This document shows positions 25,731-34,697 of a stretch of DNA of 64,000 nt, in pieces. Each line of letters starts with the position of its first letter. Position 1 is the first letter of the stretch. The notes below the pieces were generated by a model. It worked only from the letters and a program-made list of their open reading frames with translations, was not told the DNA's origin and ran no database searches. Both the position numbers and the translations under genes were made by a program. Location: the NCBI RefSeq assembly GCF_000172555.1, contig NZ_ABOX02000041.1, positions 1-64,000 on the forward strand, given 5' to 3'. The DNA is from Pedosphaera parvula Ellin514. Lineage in GTDB: Bacteria > Verrucomicrobiota > Verrucomicrobiia > Limisphaerales > Pedosphaeraceae.

Positions 25731-26342
25731 TTAAGGGTGTCTGAATGTGCCTAAAAGTGGCTGCATTTGCTTCACTTGCGGATTAACTGTTTCATCCCAT
25801 GGAAGGTTTCCATGTTTGTCGGGCCATACGAGTTGCAACGTGGGAAACTCTTCGTTGATGCTGCGGTAAAACCAGAGAGCGGTCCCGAGAAAGTAACCGT
25901 AACACCTTCGATCGACATCGATCATGGCAACATCAACCGTGTCGAAGAGATCATGCACTGTATCGCCGTGTTGAAAACGTCTTCCTTGCTGAATTAAACG
26001 GCAGATGTTGTTTATGGTGATCGCCGCGGTTTTAGGCTGCAAGCTGAAGATCACGATTTCCGGATGCATAAAGTGGAGATAAAGTCCGACGGAAAAGGAA
26101 TAGGCCGGACCGTGTTTATCTTCAGGGATGGAAATGATCTGGCACTTATGGTTGATGATATCACGGATGAGTTTATCATCTCTTGCATCTTCCGGTTTGG
26201 GCCATTTGAAGTTTGGAAGCATTTTGAAGATCGAGGATAATTTGTGAAAGGCGGATTGGCGAGAGTTTAGGTTGTGGACCGCGTCCGCGGATGGGCTCAA
26301 TGGGACGAGTAGAATCACCGACGAGGTTATACCAGATGCCAA
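25731..26342 (-). CDS. DUF4262 family protein
   Basis: A protein of 203 aa. The DUF4262 core begins about residue 52: DDKLIRDIINHKCQIISIPE, then PAYSFSVGLYLHFMHPEIVI, GRRFQHGDTVHDLF and a C-terminal YFLGTALWFYR...FPTLQLVWPDKHGNLPWD. The family is of unknown function and is often found as scattered accessory genes. The first ~45 residues are less conserved and the true start could be ATG near 26223. It is the first gene of the DUF4262, phosphatase, macro-domain run. Confidence 0.85.
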   Translation of the reverse strand: MASGITSSVILLVPLSPSADAVHNLNSRQSAFHKLSSIFKMLPNFKWPKPEDARDDKLIRDIINHKCQIISIPEDKHGPAYSFSVGLYLHFMHPEIVIFSLQPKTAAITINNICRLIQQGRRFQHGDTVHDLFDTVDVAMIDVDRRCYGYFLGTALWFYRSINEEFPTLQLVWPDKHGNLPWDETVNPQVKQMQPLLGTFRHP

Positions 26343-26492
26343 AATTAATTTCCGAAACGGGGAAAAGAACCGGAATGAACGAAGGAAAAAATTGAGGAAA
26401 ATGGAGACTGAAAAACCATGGCCTTGGGAATGAAAACTTTATTAGTCATTGGGCGCAGGGTGCTTTTGATTTGAGGCAAGGCCGGCAACGCC

Positions 26493-26539
26493 GCCTCAAA
26501 TCCAAATCCCTCCTGCCATTCGGAAATTTCTTTCGGCAT
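26493..26539 (-). repeat. dispersed 47-bp intergenic repeat, copy 1
   Basis: Read on the minus strand it starts ATGCCGAAAGAAATTTCCGA and ends TTTGAGGC. It matches the copy at 58671-58717 at 41 of 47 positions without gaps, in the opposite orientation and 32 kb away. Both copies are intergenic. Confidence 0.8.
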
Positions 26540-26967
26540 TCGGCATGGAATTTGGGGCGCTTCCAAGCGGATATCAACCTCAATCGCTATAGCGGTGGAA
26601 AACAACACAATCGTCGGGTACGCGCCTGGTTCAATCCGCGCCCTCTGCCAGGGAAGAGGGCTGGGAGAACCTGACGCATGGCAGAGAGGTTTCGTCTGGT
26701 TGGAAGGAGGTCAGCGCCTGCGAACAGGAAATCTGCTCCTCAACATTAGGCAGGTCATCGCCGGTAATTTTTTCGTCCTCACTTGAAGGCAAAAGCCTTT
26801 CGTCCCCTTTTTCTCTCAACATAAAGGATATTATTACAGGCCATGGTGGGCGTGTCCATGGGGTGAACAGCCTAAGCAAGGAGCGGTTCGCGAGTAAAAC
26901 TGGAAAAGTTTCAAGTTACCAATCAGACATTCGCCCCAGCTGGGTATTCGACTTTCAGGCCGCTTCA

Positions 26968-26989
26968 CCTTTACAAAGCGTTGTAAAGG
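26968..26989. repeat. perfect inverted repeat, 9-bp stem
   Basis: CCTTTACAA pairs perfectly with TTGTAAAGG over the tetraloop AGCG. It is immediately followed, 3 bp later, by a second hairpin. There is no T tract on either side, so this is not a standard terminator. Confidence 0.75.
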
Positions 26990-26992
26990 CAA

Positions 26993-27024
26993 ACCCTCTC
27001 TCGCTTGGGCAAACGAGAGAGGGT
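26993..27024. repeat. perfect inverted repeat, about 11-bp stem
   Basis: ACCCTCTCTCG (26993-27003) pairs with CGAGAGAGGGT (27014-27024) over a 10-base loop. Such CCCTCTC/GAGAGGG hairpins recur as intergenic elements in some bacterial genomes. Here it lies just beyond the 3' end of a small minus-strand gene and could also protect or end its transcript. Confidence 0.7.
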
Positions 27025-27047
27025 GAGGAACCAGTCGGGAGCAAAGC

Positions 27048-27260
27048 TTAGTTACTGCGCGTGGACTTGGGAATCTGGGTTAGCCAGATTTGCTCTTCCA
27101 TTTGGAAGCGGGGTGCTGGTTCCCATTCGACCGCGCCATCCACCAGTTGGTGCATCTGGTGAAACCACCAGGAGGCGCGGTTGGCGCGACGCTCACGCTG
27201 AATGACGCGCGGGCACTTATTCGCTTCTGCCAATTCGAGTTCCATTTGTTGGTTTGTCAT
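27048..27260 (-). CDS. small hypothetical protein, 70 aa
   Basis: From ATG 27260 it reads MTNQQMELELAEANK, then a basic stretch with RERRANRASWWFHQMHQLVD and a tail rich in Trp, Glu and Gln. It is soluble. I recognise no characterised family, but the Arg/Trp-rich RRANRASWWF core looks like a genuine coding sequence. GAAAGA lies about 10 bases before the start. A stem-loop lies just upstream (27299-27330). Confidence 0.5.
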   Translation of the reverse strand: MTNQQMELELAEANKCPRVIQRERRANRASWWFHQMHQLVDGAVEWEPAPRFQMEEQIWLTQIPKSTRSN

Positions 27261-27298
27261 AAAATGTCTTTCGTTATCTTGATACAAACCTACAGAGG

Positions 27299-27330
27299 GG
27301 GGGTGGACATTGGCTGTCCAACCCCCTTTT
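27299..27330 (+). terminator. G/C-rich stem-loop with T tail (plus orientation)
   Basis: GGGGGTGGACA (27299-27309) pairs with TGTCCA-A-CCCCC (27315-27326, one bulged A) and is followed by TTTT (27327-27330). It has the shape of an intrinsic terminator reading rightwards, yet no plus-strand gene ends here. It sits in the leader region of the minus-strand 70-aa gene, so a regulatory or repeat-derived role is also possible. Confidence 0.55.
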
Positions 27331-27546
27331 GTTGATAAAATTTATCCTTTAGAGCGTAAGCTGCTATAAGTTAGCCGCTTACAACTCAATTTAGCAGAAG
27401 GGTATGAAAAATATTTAAGAAATCAGGCCGAAAAACGAGAAATGTGGCGGTAACCAACCTGCGTCTTGAAGGAAAGGATATTGAACTGAAAAATCAGAAG
27501 TGAATCGGATTCGTTTATCGAAACGGGCTGAGCTATAGGGTGGAAC

Positions 27547-28221
27547 TCACCAAACAAAGTTCGTGACGGTGACCGCTGTGCGAAATTCCGCGTGACCATC
27601 AACCAGCAAAACATTGCCGGCAGGTTTCTCTTTGTGCCAGCCGCTGGGGTTCGACGGATAAATGATTTGGCCATCAGCAAAGAGCACGGTGCGCGAAGGT
27701 TGATTCACACTGGAGGAAGGCTGGCCATCAAGTCCGCCATCAAAGGGAGGGTAACCGATGCAGTTGAACATATAAGAGTTGCCGACCCATTGGAACAAAG
27801 TATTGGCCCCGGTATCGGCACGCCCCTTGTCAGCAGGGCAAGTGACGGTTGCTTCGTTCAAGCCATAATAATTGAGGGGCCGATCGATGCGATTGAAGAT
27901 GCCTCCCTGGCCATTGTAAAGATTGCCATTGGTGCGACCGGCCCATACAAACATTTCCATGCCATCGAGGGCAACATTGGCATTAGTCCAAAAGAAGCGT
28001 TCGTTGAATTCAGGTAGATAGAGGTGCATGGCGACACCGCATTGCTTGAGCTGGGAGAGGCATTGGGTCGTGCGTGCCTTGGCCCTGGCGGTGGAAAGCG
28101 CGGGGAGAAGCAATCCGGCGAGAATGGCGATGATGGCAATAACGACGAGCAGTTCGATGAGCGTGAAAGCCCAGCCAGTGATACGACAGGGCGACAGATA
28201 ATTTATTTTTCGATTTCGCAT
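27547..28221 (-). CDS. type IV prepilin-like N-terminal methylation protein (DUF1559-like)
   Basis: An exported pseudopilin-like protein of about 224 aa from ATG 28221. The prepilin motif is [20 protein letters not shown], with cleavage expected between Ala18 and Phe19 and Glu at +5. The C-terminal part carries a histidine followed by a [12 protein letters not shown] segment, the HX-DG type ending common in Planctomycetes/Verrucomicrobia. These bacteria carry many such paralogues and their roles are mostly unknown. An upstream start at 28329 would add 36 residues before the pilin signal and is unlikely. Confidence 0.88.
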   Translation of the reverse strand: MRNRKINYLSPCRITGWAFTLIELLVVIAIIAILAGLLLPALSTARAKARTTQCLSQLKQCGVAMHLYLPEFNERFFWTNANVALDGMEMFVWAGRTNGNLYNGQGGIFNRIDRPLNYYGLNEATVTCPADKGRADTGANTLFQWVGNSYMFNCIGYPPFDGGLDGQPSSSVNQPSRTVLFADGQIIYPSNPSGWHKEKPAGNVLLVDGHAEFRTAVTVTNFVW

Positions 28222-28555
28222 TCTGATTCTCCGCAAAAATGGGCGCACTCTGGAACCGGGTGTCTGGACGCTCCGAAAAGGGTGCCGAAGAATGGACGTG
28301 AATAGGAAAGGATTATTCAAGAATTTCAAAGGAAGAAAATGGAGGACGGCAATTATCGGCAGCTAAAGATGATGAATGGCGGTTCACAATTGTTTAACCA
28401 AATGATTAGAGGGGAAAGCAAAGAATGTTGGGAGATGAACAAGGCAGGTGTGTTGGAGGCTATTGCCTCTAACGGTGGGTGAGATTACAATTAGAACGGA
28501 TTAAGGGACTGCTTTGGGCCTTAGGGATTTTGTAAATGGAATAGGGATTTAATAT
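28222..28555. promoter_or_regulatory. divergent intergenic region upstream of prepilin-like gene and clpB
   Basis: No gene is seen in these 334 bp. Both flanking genes read outward, so both promoters must lie here. I looked for a CIRCE inverted repeat (TTAGCACTC type) and for sigma-32-like boxes ahead of clpB and found neither clearly. AGGGA (28545-28549) may serve as the clpB Shine-Dalgarno. Confidence 0.4.
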
Positions 28556-31165
28556 ATGAACTTGGATCGATTCACGGTGAAAGCTCAGGGGGCGTTGCAA
28601 GATGCCCAAAAGATTGCTCATCAACATCAGAATCAGGAGATTGATGGGGAGCATTTGTTGACGGCATTGATCGATCAGGAGGAGGGGTTGGTGCGCCCAT
28701 TGCTGGAGAAATTAGGCGTTCCTGTTGCGCAATTGTCTTCGGACCTGCAGCAGGCGATTCAGAAGCGTGTGAAGGTGCAGGGAACTAGTTCGGGCGATAC
28801 CTTTCTCAGCAGTGCTTTGAAAAAGGCTCTCGATGCGGCGGACGCGCAGGCTGGCAAGCTCAAGGATGAATACGTCAGCACAGAGCATTTGCTGTTGGGA
28901 CTGCTCAGCGAAGGTGATGGCGCACTGAAAAAGATTTTCCAGAAATACGGAATTAAATTTGATGCAGTGCTGAAGGCCCTGGCGGAATTGCGCGGAAATC
29001 AGCGGGTGACCGATCAGAATCCGGAGGATAAATTTCAGGCATTGGAAAAGTATGGGCGCGATTTAACGGCACTGGCAAGGTCCGGAAAAATTGACCCGGT
29101 GATTGGCAGAGATGAGGAAATCCGTCGGGTGATGCAAGTGCTGACCCGACGCACAAAGAATAATCCCGTATTGATTGGCGAACCTGGCGTGGGCAAGACG
29201 GCGATTGCGGAAGGATTGGCCCGGCGCATCGTCAGCGGTGATGTGCCGGAGTCGCTGAAGAACAAGAAGCTCGTAGCGATGGATCTGAGCGCCATGATTG
29301 CCGGCGCGAAGTATCGCGGCGAATTCGAGGATCGGTTGAAGGCGTTCCTGAAGGAGATTACATCGAGCGAAGGGAAAATAATTTTGTTCATCGACGAATT
29401 GCACACCCTGGTCGGCGCGGGCGCCGCCGAGGGAGCGGCGGATGCAGCAAACATGTTGAAACCTCAACTGGCGCGTGGAGAGTTGCGCTGCATCGGCGCG
29501 ACGACGTTGGATGAATATCGCAAACACATTGAGAAGGACCCGGCTTTGGAGCGAAGATTCCAACCGGTCTTCGTGGAAGAACCGAGCGTGGAAGCGACAA
29601 TCGCAATTTTGCGTGGATTGAAGGAGCGCTACGAGGTGCATCATGGCGTGAGAATTCAGGACTCAGCGTTGGTGGCGGCAGCGACACTCTCGCATCGCTA
29701 TATCACGGATCGCTTTCTGCCCGACAAGGCCGTGGATTTGATGGATGAAGCGGCGTCGAGACTGCGCATGGAGCTGGATTCGATGCCCACCGAAGTCGAT
29801 AAACTCGAACGGCAGATCATGCAGTTGGAGATTGAGCAAGCCGCTTTGAGAAAGGAGAAAGATGAAGCGGCACGCGAAAGGTTAAGAAAGATCGAGAAGG
29901 ATTTGGCCGAACTGAAAGAGCAGTCGAGCAAGCTTAAGGCGGAATGGCAGAATGAAAAGGCCGCCATCAACGCGGTGAGCATCATCAACGAGCAACTCGA
30001 AAACGCCAAGATGGACCAGGAGAAGGCGCAGCGCGCAGGCGACCTGAATTTGGCGGCGCAAATCCAGTATGGCCGAATTCCGGAACTGCAAGCGAAATTG
30101 GCGGCCGCCCAGAAGGCCTTGCATGAAAAACCGGATGGCAAGCGTTTGCTCAACGAGGAAGTCACCGAGGAGGACATTGCGCAAGTGGTCGCTTCCTGGA
30201 CACATATTCCAGTCAGTCGAATGTTGGAAGGCGAGCGCCAAAAACTGGTGAAAATGGAGGAACGTCTGCAGAAAAGAGTCATCGGACAATCCGAAGCCAT
30301 CGCTGCCGTCGCCAACGCAGTACGCCGTTCGCGCAGCGGACTGCAGGACCCGAACCGTCCGATTGGCTCATTCATTTTCCTGGGGCCCACCGGTGTCGGT
30401 AAAACCGAGTTGGCGCGTGCGCTGGCAGAGTTTTTATTTGACGATGAAAACGCCATGGTGCGCATCGACATGAGTGAATACATGGAGAAGCACGCCGTGG
30501 CGCGATTGGTTGGAGCGCCTCCGGGTTACGTCGGTTATGAAGAAGGCGGGCAACTTAGCGAAGCCGTTCGTCGCCGCCCGTATTCCGTCGTGCTTTTCGA
30601 TGAAATCGAGAAGGCGCATCATGATGTGTTCAATATATTGCTGCAGGTGTTGGATGATGGCCGCCTGACGGACGGGCAGGGGAGGACGGTGGATTTCAAG
30701 AACACCATTATCATCATGACGAGCAACATTGGCTCGCCGATTATCCAGGAGTTTTATGGTTCCGGCAAAATGTCCGCCAAAGGACATGCGGAAATGGAAC
30801 AGCTCGTCCGCATGGAATTGAAAGCGCATTTCCGGCCGGAGTTTTTGAATCGCGTGGATGACGTTATTATTTTCCACAGCCTGAATGAAGAGCAACTTTC
30901 GCATATCGTGGACATCCAGTTGAATCGGCTGGGCAAACGCTTGGAACAACATAAACTGCAACTGGACGTGGACAAGTCCGCGAAGCAACTGATCGCTAAG
31001 GAAGGCTATGATCCGCTGTTTGGCGCACGTCCGTTGAAACGGACCATCCAGGAATTGTTGCTGGATCCTCTGGCCATGAAGATACTTGAAGGTGAGTTCA
31101 AATCAGGTGACCGGATCAAAGTGGAGGCGCAGGACGGTGAGTTGGCATTTCAAAAGGAGAAATAG
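28556..31165 (+). CDS. clpB: ATP-dependent disaggregase ClpB
   Basis: A hexameric AAA+ chaperone that resolubilises protein aggregates with DnaK. At 869 aa it has full length. The N-domain (1-145) has paired Clp repeats. NBD1 has Walker A GEPGVGKT (about 208-215) and Walker B ILFIDEL (about 276). The coiled-coil middle domain (about 400-530, rich in Glu/Lys/Leu) separates ClpB from ClpA/ClpC. NBD2 has Walker A GPTGVGKT (about 610-617) and [14 protein letters not shown] (about 679). It starts at ATG 28556. It converges on a P450 gene with a gap of only 6 bp. Confidence 0.96.
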   Translation: MNLDRFTVKAQGALQDAQKIAHQHQNQEIDGEHLLTALIDQEEGLVRPLLEKLGVPVAQLSSDLQQAIQKRVKVQGTSSGDTFLSSALKKALDAADAQAGKLKDEYVSTEHLLLGLLSEGDGALKKIFQKYGIKFDAVLKALAELRGNQRVTDQNPEDKFQALEKYGRDLTALARSGKIDPVIGRDEEIRRVMQVLTRRTKNNPVLIGEPGVGKTAIAEGLARRIVSGDVPESLKNKKLVAMDLSAMIAGAKYRGEFEDRLKAFLKEITSSEGKIILFIDELHTLVGAGAAEGAADAANMLKPQLARGELRCIGATTLDEYRKHIEKDPALERRFQPVFVEEPSVEATIAILRGLKERYEVHHGVRIQDSALVAAATLSHRYITDRFLPDKAVDLMDEAASRLRMELDSMPTEVDKLERQIMQLEIEQAALRKEKDEAARERLRKIEKDLAELKEQSSKLKAEWQNEKAAINAVSIINEQLENAKMDQEKAQRAGDLNLAAQIQYGRIPELQAKLAAAQKALHEKPDGKRLLNEEVTEEDIAQVVASWTHIPVSRMLEGERQKLVKMEERLQKRVIGQSEAIAAVANAVRRSRSGLQDPNRPIGSFIFLGPTGVGKTELARALAEFLFDDENAMVRIDMSEYMEKHAVARLVGAPPGYVGYEEGGQLSEAVRRRPYSVVLFDEIEKAHHDVFNILLQVLDDGRLTDGQGRTVDFKNTIIIMTSNIGSPIIQEFYGSGKMSAKGHAEMEQLVRMELKAHFRPEFLNRVDDVIIFHSLNEEQLSHIVDIQLNRLGKRLEQHKLQLDVDKSAKQLIAKEGYDPLFGARPLKRTIQELLLDPLAMKILEGEFKSGDRIKVEAQDGELAFQKEK

Positions 31166-31171
31166 CTGAAC

Positions 31172-32557
31172 TCAAGCGCGCTCCCGTTTTTCAACCTTGA
31201 GATTCACTCCGCCCAGCGGCTGAAGCGTGATGGCAGCAAAGGGTTTGATTACATAATTCGGTTGGGCAGTCAGTCTGAATTGTTGCGTGATGGTCGCCAG
31301 CGCCAGGATGGCTTCCATCATTGCAAAGGAACTTCCAACGCAGACCCGCGGTCCGCCACCGAAAGGGAAATAGGCGAATTTGGGAAGAGTGTTTGTTTCC
31401 TCGCTGCCCCAACGTTCCGGCACGAATTTCTCAGCGCTCTTGAAGTAACGTTCATCCCGATGCTTCAGCCATTGGCTGAGTAACATGGAGCTGCCGGCTT
31501 TGATGGCATGCCCGGCAAGCTCGAAGTCTTGAATGGCCTCCCGGCCTATGATCCATGCGGACGGATAGAGCCGCATCGTCTCTTTAATCACCATCTCCGT
31601 ATAAGGCAGTCGTGGCAGATCGGCTATATTGGCTGCGCGATTACCGAGCGTGGCGTCGATTTCGTTTTCAAGCTTCTTCTGAACATCCGGGTTTTGCGAT
31701 AACAGATAGCAGGCCCATGAAAGCGCCAACGCAGTCGTATCCAAACCAGCGACCATAAGAGTGGTAAGCTCATCACGGAGCTGTTGATCCGTCATCTGAC
31801 TTCCATCCTCACCTCGGGCACGCAGTAACATTGAGAGCAAGTCTCCTTCATCCCGTCCGCTGGCACGATGCTCAGCAATCAAGCCGTAAATAAACGCATC
31901 CAACCGGCGCATCACCTGTTCATACCGGGGTTGTGTGATGGATTCGGGCAGCAGGTTAAAAAGAATTCTGTACCATTGCCACTGCTTGGTGAAACGTTCC
32001 ATCACCACTGCCGAAGCTTCACCCAACTCATTTATTTCCTTTGGCACAGCCGAGTTAAAAAGCGTCTTCGTTACAACTTCCGTTGTCAGTCGCATCATAT
32101 CCAGATGGATATCGCGGGTTTCTCCTCCTCTCCAGGATGCAGTCATGCGACGCGTAAATGCCACAATCACCTCCGCATGACTGGCAATACGATCGCGATG
32201 AAATGCAGGTTGCGCCAGCTTGCGTTGCCGCATCCAAAATTCACCTTCACTCGTAAGCAATCCCTGCCCAAAAAGTCGTCGCATGAATGGAGTGCGGTAA
32301 CCAAGCGTCTTCCGAAAAATGCGTGAGTGCGAAGCCAGAACAAAGTCAATGTGTTCAGGCGAATTAAGAATATAAACGGGACGGTTGATAAAACGCAGAG
32401 CAACAAAATCCCCGTGCTCTCGAGCGCAAAATTCAAGAAACCCAAGTGGGTCTTGACCAAATTGCGTCAGATTGCCAAGCAGGAACGAGCCTCTTGGTCC
32501 GGAGGATTTCAATGAATGTGTTCCATGTAGCATGACACCTGTCACATTATCAGACAC
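31172..32557 (-). CDS. cytochrome P450
   Basis: A haem monooxygenase of 461 aa. The haem-ligand loop FGGGPRVCVG (399-408) has Cys406 as axial ligand. The I-helix oxygen-activation motif is AGLDTTAL, the K-helix ExxR is in KETMRL, and the meander has FVPERW. The sequence resembles the bacterial fatty-acid/CYP102-like clade more than steroid types, but the substrate cannot be inferred. No redox partner gene is adjacent. It starts at ATG 32557. Confidence 0.94.
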   Translation of the reverse strand: MSDNVTGVMLHGTHSLKSSGPRGSFLLGNLTQFGQDPLGFLEFCAREHGDFVALRFINRPVYILNSPEHIDFVLASHSRIFRKTLGYRTPFMRRLFGQGLLTSEGEFWMRQRKLAQPAFHRDRIASHAEVIVAFTRRMTASWRGGETRDIHLDMMRLTTEVVTKTLFNSAVPKEINELGEASAVVMERFTKQWQWYRILFNLLPESITQPRYEQVMRRLDAFIYGLIAEHRASGRDEGDLLSMLLRARGEDGSQMTDQQLRDELTTLMVAGLDTTALALSWACYLLSQNPDVQKKLENEIDATLGNRAANIADLPRLPYTEMVIKETMRLYPSAWIIGREAIQDFELAGHAIKAGSSMLLSQWLKHRDERYFKSAEKFVPERWGSEETNTLPKFAYFPFGGGPRVCVGSSFAMMEAILALATITQQFRLTAQPNYVIKPFAAITLQPLGGVNLKVEKRERA

Positions 32558-32724
32558 TAAATGCTTTTGCGATATTTTGAATCATTTTCCGATCTCTATC
32601 CAAAAATCACATCTTCATGCCATTTAAAATTTCCAGTGGGTAAGCAATCCTAAGTGCGCCTCATGTCAACCTGATAAACAAAACATTGCTGTAATCAGAT
32701 CGACCTAACTCAACCCAAATCAGA

Positions 32725-33687
32725 ATGAAAACAAATCAAAAAAACGCACATGCTCCTCAGACTGGTATTTGCAAATATTTAAGCCTTGGCTTGCTTGCCC
32801 TGGGCATGGCTGCTGCCGTGGGGACTGCTTCGGCCCAGGTTACCTATACAGTTTTCGCGACGCGCGAAGGACTGGTCGGAGGTAAAACTGCCAGCGGCCA
32901 TGTGATCCAGACGCATGATCATTTTGTTGCCCTCCCTTCCGGCACAGTAACTGATTGCAGCGGATGCTCAACTTATACGGTCAATATTTATTGTCCCGCC
33001 ACTGGCAAGCGGGTTCTAAATGTACCGATCTACGATGTGGGGCCATGGAATACGAAGGACAATTACTGGCATGTGCCGCGCGCGGAATTTACCAGTCTGG
33101 CTCAGGGGCTTCCTGAATCCCAGGCTGCCTTTCAAAATAACTTCAATGGCGGGCTCGATGAATTCGGCCGAACAGTCCTTAATCCTGCAGGAATCGATCT
33201 GGCAGACGGAACTTTCTGGGATGATCTTGGCATGACAGGCAATGATTGGGTGCAGGTTACCTATAATTGGCAGGCCCCGACGCCCACTACCTATATAGTG
33301 GACAACACCAGTTCCGGGTTCTCCGCTTCCGCCAATTGGGCTACCGGAACCTCCTCGGTGGATAAATACGGGAGCAACTATCGGTATCATTCCACACAAG
33401 CCGTCAGCGATGAGGCCACTTGGACTGTTAATCTCGCAGTTGGCGGTTCCTACGCAGTTTATGTATGGTACCCGGAAGGCTCCAACCGCTCTACCACGGC
33501 TCCTTTCATCATCAGCACCTCCAGTGGCACTTCTACTGTCCAGGTCAATCAACAGCTCACTGGTGGACAATGGGTCAAGCAGGGCACATTTTCAATGAAC
33601 TCAGGTGCCAATACGGTGAAACTCTCCTGTTGGACCACCGCGGGATCTGTAGTTGTGGCTGATGCTGTCAAATGGGTTAAACAATAG
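32725..33687 (+). CDS. secreted RlpA-like double-psi barrel fused to a golvesin-type domain
   Basis: An exported protein of 320 aa. The signal peptide at about 17-37 ends in TASAQ. Residues about 40-190 look like a double-psi beta-barrel of RlpA/expansin type: GGKTASGHVIQTHDHFVALP, then VPIYDVGPWN and GIDLADGTFWDDLGM. Cysteines in DCSGCSTYTVNIYC may form disulfides. Residues about 193-320 match a golvesin C-terminal-like beta-sandwich (YIVDNTSSGFSASANWATG, DEATWTVNLAVGGSYAVYVW, VVVADAVKWVK). A cell-wall or polysaccharide-binding role is inferred. Confidence 0.8.
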   Translation: MKTNQKNAHAPQTGICKYLSLGLLALGMAAAVGTASAQVTYTVFATREGLVGGKTASGHVIQTHDHFVALPSGTVTDCSGCSTYTVNIYCPATGKRVLNVPIYDVGPWNTKDNYWHVPRAEFTSLAQGLPESQAAFQNNFNGGLDEFGRTVLNPAGIDLADGTFWDDLGMTGNDWVQVTYNWQAPTPTTYIVDNTSSGFSASANWATGTSSVDKYGSNYRYHSTQAVSDEATWTVNLAVGGSYAVYVWYPEGSNRSTTAPFIISTSSGTSTVQVNQQLTGGQWVKQGTFSMNSGANTVKLSCWTTAGSVVVADAVKWVKQ

Positions 33688-33720
33688 TATCTGAAGCAGA
33701 TTAATTCTTATGCACATCAT

Positions 33721-33749
33721 GGCCGTGGGAACAACTTCTTCTCACGGCC
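33721..33749 (+). terminator. intrinsic terminator after the golvesin-domain gene
   Basis: GGCCGTGGGAA (33721-33731) pairs with TTCTCACGGCC (33739-33749) with one G-T wobble over a 7-base loop, and AATTCTGTTT follows. It lies 34 bp after the stop codon on the same strand. Confidence 0.75.
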
Positions 33750-33919
33750 AATTCTGTTTCCCTTATCGCAGACGTATGAAAGCCTGCCAACCGTGTCAGA
33801 CGAGCATCGTTCCCCGGACATTTGGACAGCTTCAACCAAATCGAGGTGTTACGTTCGCGTCCGCTGCTAAAGGTTTGATGTCTTGGAAAATCTCGCCGGA
33901 ATTTGTAAAGTAGGATGGT

Positions 33920-34651
33920 ATGAAAAAAATCTCCGTTCTGGTTTTGATCCTCGGCTTCGTGGTTGGCTTCAAATATTTTTCCAAACGGCAGCCTGAGAGC
34001 GCGAAGCAGGTCAACATACAGGAGGCGACCCCGGAGCTGAATGAGCGGGTTAATCCGGTTAAGCACAAATCATCTCGACAGAACGGCGCCCCCGAATCCG
34101 GGGAACTGACTCCAGTTGTCGCGACGCCGACGCCAACGCCGGCTACGGAAGTAGTGGCAGTCGCGCAAAAACAGCCAGTGAGCACAGTCATCACCAATAC
34201 TGCTGCTGATTTTGCCAAAGGTGAGACGAACAATGTGATTCTCAGTAACGGGCTCATGCAGTTGGGTGATGATGCAACTCCAACAACTTTTCAAAGCAAC
34301 TACAAACTTTTTGGCATCTTCCATTCTCTTCCTCAAGATCTTCCGGCGCCGATCGACAGGGTGTTTCCCAATTATCAGGCAACGATTCCAGACGGGGGTT
34401 CTCTCATGTTTGCCTTTCGCACCCGCTCGGCCGATGGCAATTGGTCAACCTGGACCGAGGTGAATCCCGATCAGCTCAATGAGCCATTCATGTTGGAATC
34501 TCCCGGCGTAAGTTTGCAATACAAACTGTCGCTCTTTGGCAACGATGCGGCAACCAGTCCCAAAATTGCGAGTGTTCTCATGGGAACACAAACTGCGGCT
34601 GAACCAGCCGAAAGTCCTAACGCTGGTGTGAACAACGCGCCAACCCAGTGA
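33920..34651 (+). CDS. hypothetical membrane-anchored protein, 243 aa
   Basis: An N-terminal anchor (about residues 4-17, SVLVLILGFVVGFKYF) is followed by a long low-complexity Pro/Thr/Ala linker (TPVVATPTPTPATEVVAVAQ). A compact beta-rich C-terminal domain follows (about 115-220, FQSNYKLFGIFHSLP, LMFAFRTRSADGNWSTWTEV, VSLQYKLSLFGND). That domain resembles discoidin-like or fibronectin-like folds, but I cannot assign a family. It starts at ATG 33920. It is probably periplasmic or outer-surface. Confidence 0.65.
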   Translation: MKKISVLVLILGFVVGFKYFSKRQPESAKQVNIQEATPELNERVNPVKHKSSRQNGAPESGELTPVVATPTPTPATEVVAVAQKQPVSTVITNTAADFAKGETNNVILSNGLMQLGDDATPTTFQSNYKLFGIFHSLPQDLPAPIDRVFPNYQATIPDGGSLMFAFRTRSADGNWSTWTEVNPDQLNEPFMLESPGVSLQYKLSLFGNDAATSPKIASVLMGTQTAAEPAESPNAGVNNAPTQ

Positions 34652-34697
34652 GAAATACTGTCCGGCCCGAGAAACTCAGACCAGACCACATCGCTCT

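Larger units (their letters stand above)
26343..27047. other. 705-bp repeat-rich intergenic stretch
   Basis: There is no ORF I can defend. Frames here look like read-through of repeats. It contains a 47-bp dispersed repeat (26493-26539, minus orientation) that recurs at 58671-58717, and two adjacent perfect hairpins at 26968-26989 and 26993-27024. A purine-rich tract near 26350-26420 faintly resembles 230-290 of this window. Together these make it a cluster of dispersed repeats rather than a gene. Confidence 0.55.

Noticed and set aside
26631-26879. Minus-strand 82-codon frame in the repeat-rich intergenic region
   Set aside because: It lies in a region of dispersed repeats and hairpins, lacks a start signal and looks like read-through of repeat sequence.
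28330-28555. CIRCE or sigma-32-type element upstream of clpB
   Set aside because: No TTAGCACTC-type inverted repeat or clear heat-shock promoter could be matched.
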